64,000 nucleotides of DNA from NCBI GenBank assembly GCA_027619415.1, contig JAQCFO010000001.1, forward strand, positions 1 to 64,000. Direction: 5' to 3'. Of this stretch, positions 62,729 to 64,000 are shown piece after piece. The notes under the pieces are model-generated. The model had not been told where the DNA came from and ran no database searches. It saw nothing but the letters and a program-made list of their open reading frames with translations. Position 1 is the stretch's first letter; every line of letters starts with the position of its first letter. A program made the translations under genes and the position numbers. Origin of the DNA: Bacteroidota bacterium (GTDB lineage: Bacteria; Bacteroidota; Bacteroidia; Flavobacteriales; Flavobacteriaceae).

Positions 62729-63652
62729 ATGAATAAAAATTTACATTCAGTATTGATGGTTAGGCCCTCTTGTTTTAGAGTAAACAACGAAACTTTAAAA
62801 AATAATTTTTTTCAATCTAAAATTAATGATATAAGTAATGATTCCATATTAAATCAAGCTATAATGGAGTTTGATAGTTTAGTTGAAAAAATAAAAGCAT
62901 CAGGTATAAAAGTATTTGTATATCAAGATAATTTGAAACATGATACTCCAGATTCCATTTTCCCAAACAATTGGATTAGTTTTCATCAAAATAAAACTAT
63001 TGCGATATATCCTATGTTTGCAAACAATCGTAGGCTTGAGAGAAATGAAGATGTGATTGTTTTTTTAGAAAAAAATAATATTGAAATCAACGAAGTTGTT
63101 GATTATAGTGAGGCTGAACATAACAATTTGTTTTTAGAGGGCACCGGAAGTATGGTCCTCGATAGAATTAATAATAAAGCCTACTGCTCTCTTTCTGAAA
63201 GAACAAATGAGAATTTAATTGATGAGTTTTGTAATGATTTTAAATTTATACCTATTATTTTTAATTCATTTCACACAGTTGACTCAAAAAGACAAGTAAT
63301 TTATCATACAAATGTAATGATGTGTGTTGCGGAAAAATATGTTATAATATGTCTCGATTCAATTGATAATGTCCAAGAGAGAAAGAAGGTAATACAGAGC
63401 TTAGAAGATGATAATAAGGAACTTATTATCATCTCAGAGAATCAGTTATCCTCATTTGCAGGTAATATGATTGAATTAAAAGTGAATAATGACAGTATTA
63501 TTATAATGAGTCAAAATGCTTATGAGTCGCTTGATGATGCTCAAATAAAAAAAATAAGTAAGTATTCCGAGATTATTTCATCAAGCGTAGATACTATCGA
63601 AAAGTATGGTGGAGGCAGTGTTAGATGCATGATAGCTGAAATCTTTAACTAG
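62729..63652 (+). CDS. ctlX: Citrulline-utilization-type hydrolase (CtlX-like, amidinotransferase fold)
   Basis: SVLMVRPSCFRVNNETLKNNFFQ, DSIFPNNWISFHQ, FLEGTGSMVLDRINNKAYCSLSERTN, YHTNVMMCVAEKY, terminal GGGSVRCMIAEIF. Confidence 0.85.
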   Translation: MNKNLHSVLMVRPSCFRVNNETLKNNFFQSKINDISNDSILNQAIMEFDSLVEKIKASGIKVFVYQDNLKHDTPDSIFPNNWISFHQNKTIAIYPMFANNRRLERNEDVIVFLEKNNIEINEVVDYSEAEHNNLFLEGTGSMVLDRINNKAYCSLSERTNENLIDEFCNDFKFIPIIFNSFHTVDSKRQVIYHTNVMMCVAEKYVIICLDSIDNVQERKKVIQSLEDDNKELIIISENQLSSFAGNMIELKVNNDSIIIMSQNAYESLDDAQIKKISKYSEIISSSVDTIEKYGGGSVRCMIAEIFN

Positions 63653-64000
63653 ATAATCTATACTTAGATATTTTTTTAAAAAAATTATGATCATCTAAAT
63701 CTTTAGCTTTAAGTTTCAAAAAATATTCATCTTTATATAATGAGTATAGATTAGACTCCCCCTTAAAAACTTTTAATTTATAAAATGGAATTATTAGCGC
63801 ATAAGTCTCAAGCAGTACTTTAAATCTAATTATTATCCCCTTGGGTCTGATTTCTATATTACACTTGTTAAGGTTTTTATCTAAATTTAATAAGTTTTCA
63901 ATCTTTTCATTACTGTAGTGAATTAACAGATTTGAAGACCCTATACCTTTCATTTTAATTCTTTCAAAAATTGTGAATTGTTTACCAACTAGTATTTCAA
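63645..64000 (-). CDS. Hypothetical protein, partial (runs off the window edge)
   Basis: ORF track starts at Met 63953, but the frame stays open to position 64000 (..EILVGKQFTIFERIKMKGIGSSNLLIHYSNEKI). Confidence 0.55.
   Translation of the reverse strand, partial: EILVGKQFTIFERIKMKGIGSSNLLIHYSNEKIENLLNLDKNLNKCNIEIRPKGIIIRFKVLLETYALIIPFYKLKVFKGESNLYSLYKDEYFLKLKAKDLDDHNFFKKISKYRLSS

Noticed and set aside
1-64000. CRISPR arrays, transposons, prophage, toxin-antitoxin or defence islands
   Set aside because: Scanned by eye for spaced direct repeats, transposase/integrase motifs and defence-type domains; none found. Gene content is core metabolism, translation and envelope.

Overview
AT-rich 64 kb chromosomal window from a member of the Flavobacteriia (Bacteroidetes). 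This assignment rests on GldJ/PorV, SusC/SusD, the TAnnTTTG-type promoter, A/T-rich starts without Shine-Dalgarno motifs, and gene content. The window is almost entirely core genome. It contains: a partial tRNA-Gly; a cluster of exported regulatory-domain proteins with an M1-like metallopeptidase; tatA; tRNA-Val; an exported M20 hydrolase, a pirin and an amidase lipoprotein; murF-gldJ divergent from porV-pdhA-pdhC; an SDR / SprT-like / nucleotidyltransferase / DUF389 run; an MlaEF-type ABC pair; a KAS III-like enzyme; gcvP; purEK; adk-obg; mpl; rlmB; one SusC/SusD pair; the merged str-S10-spc-alpha ribosomal superoperon (rpsL to rplQ, including rpmD and rpmJ, which the ORF track omits); then carA, eno, gltA and two guanidino-modifying enzymes. 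I see no CRISPR array, prophage, transposon, rRNA, toxin-antitoxin or defence island, and I do not claim a new system. The points most worth checking are: a structured RNA element between rpsK and rpsD; tail-to-tail gene pairs with no spacer at 6 of 7 convergent junctions; the absence of porU between gldJ and porV; detached SusC-like N-terminal domains ending in an EVVV motif; a 41-nt perfect palindrome upstream of tatA; a UbiA-like protein lacking the first Asp-rich motif; and about 350 bp of unexplained DNA between susC and the rpsL promoter.
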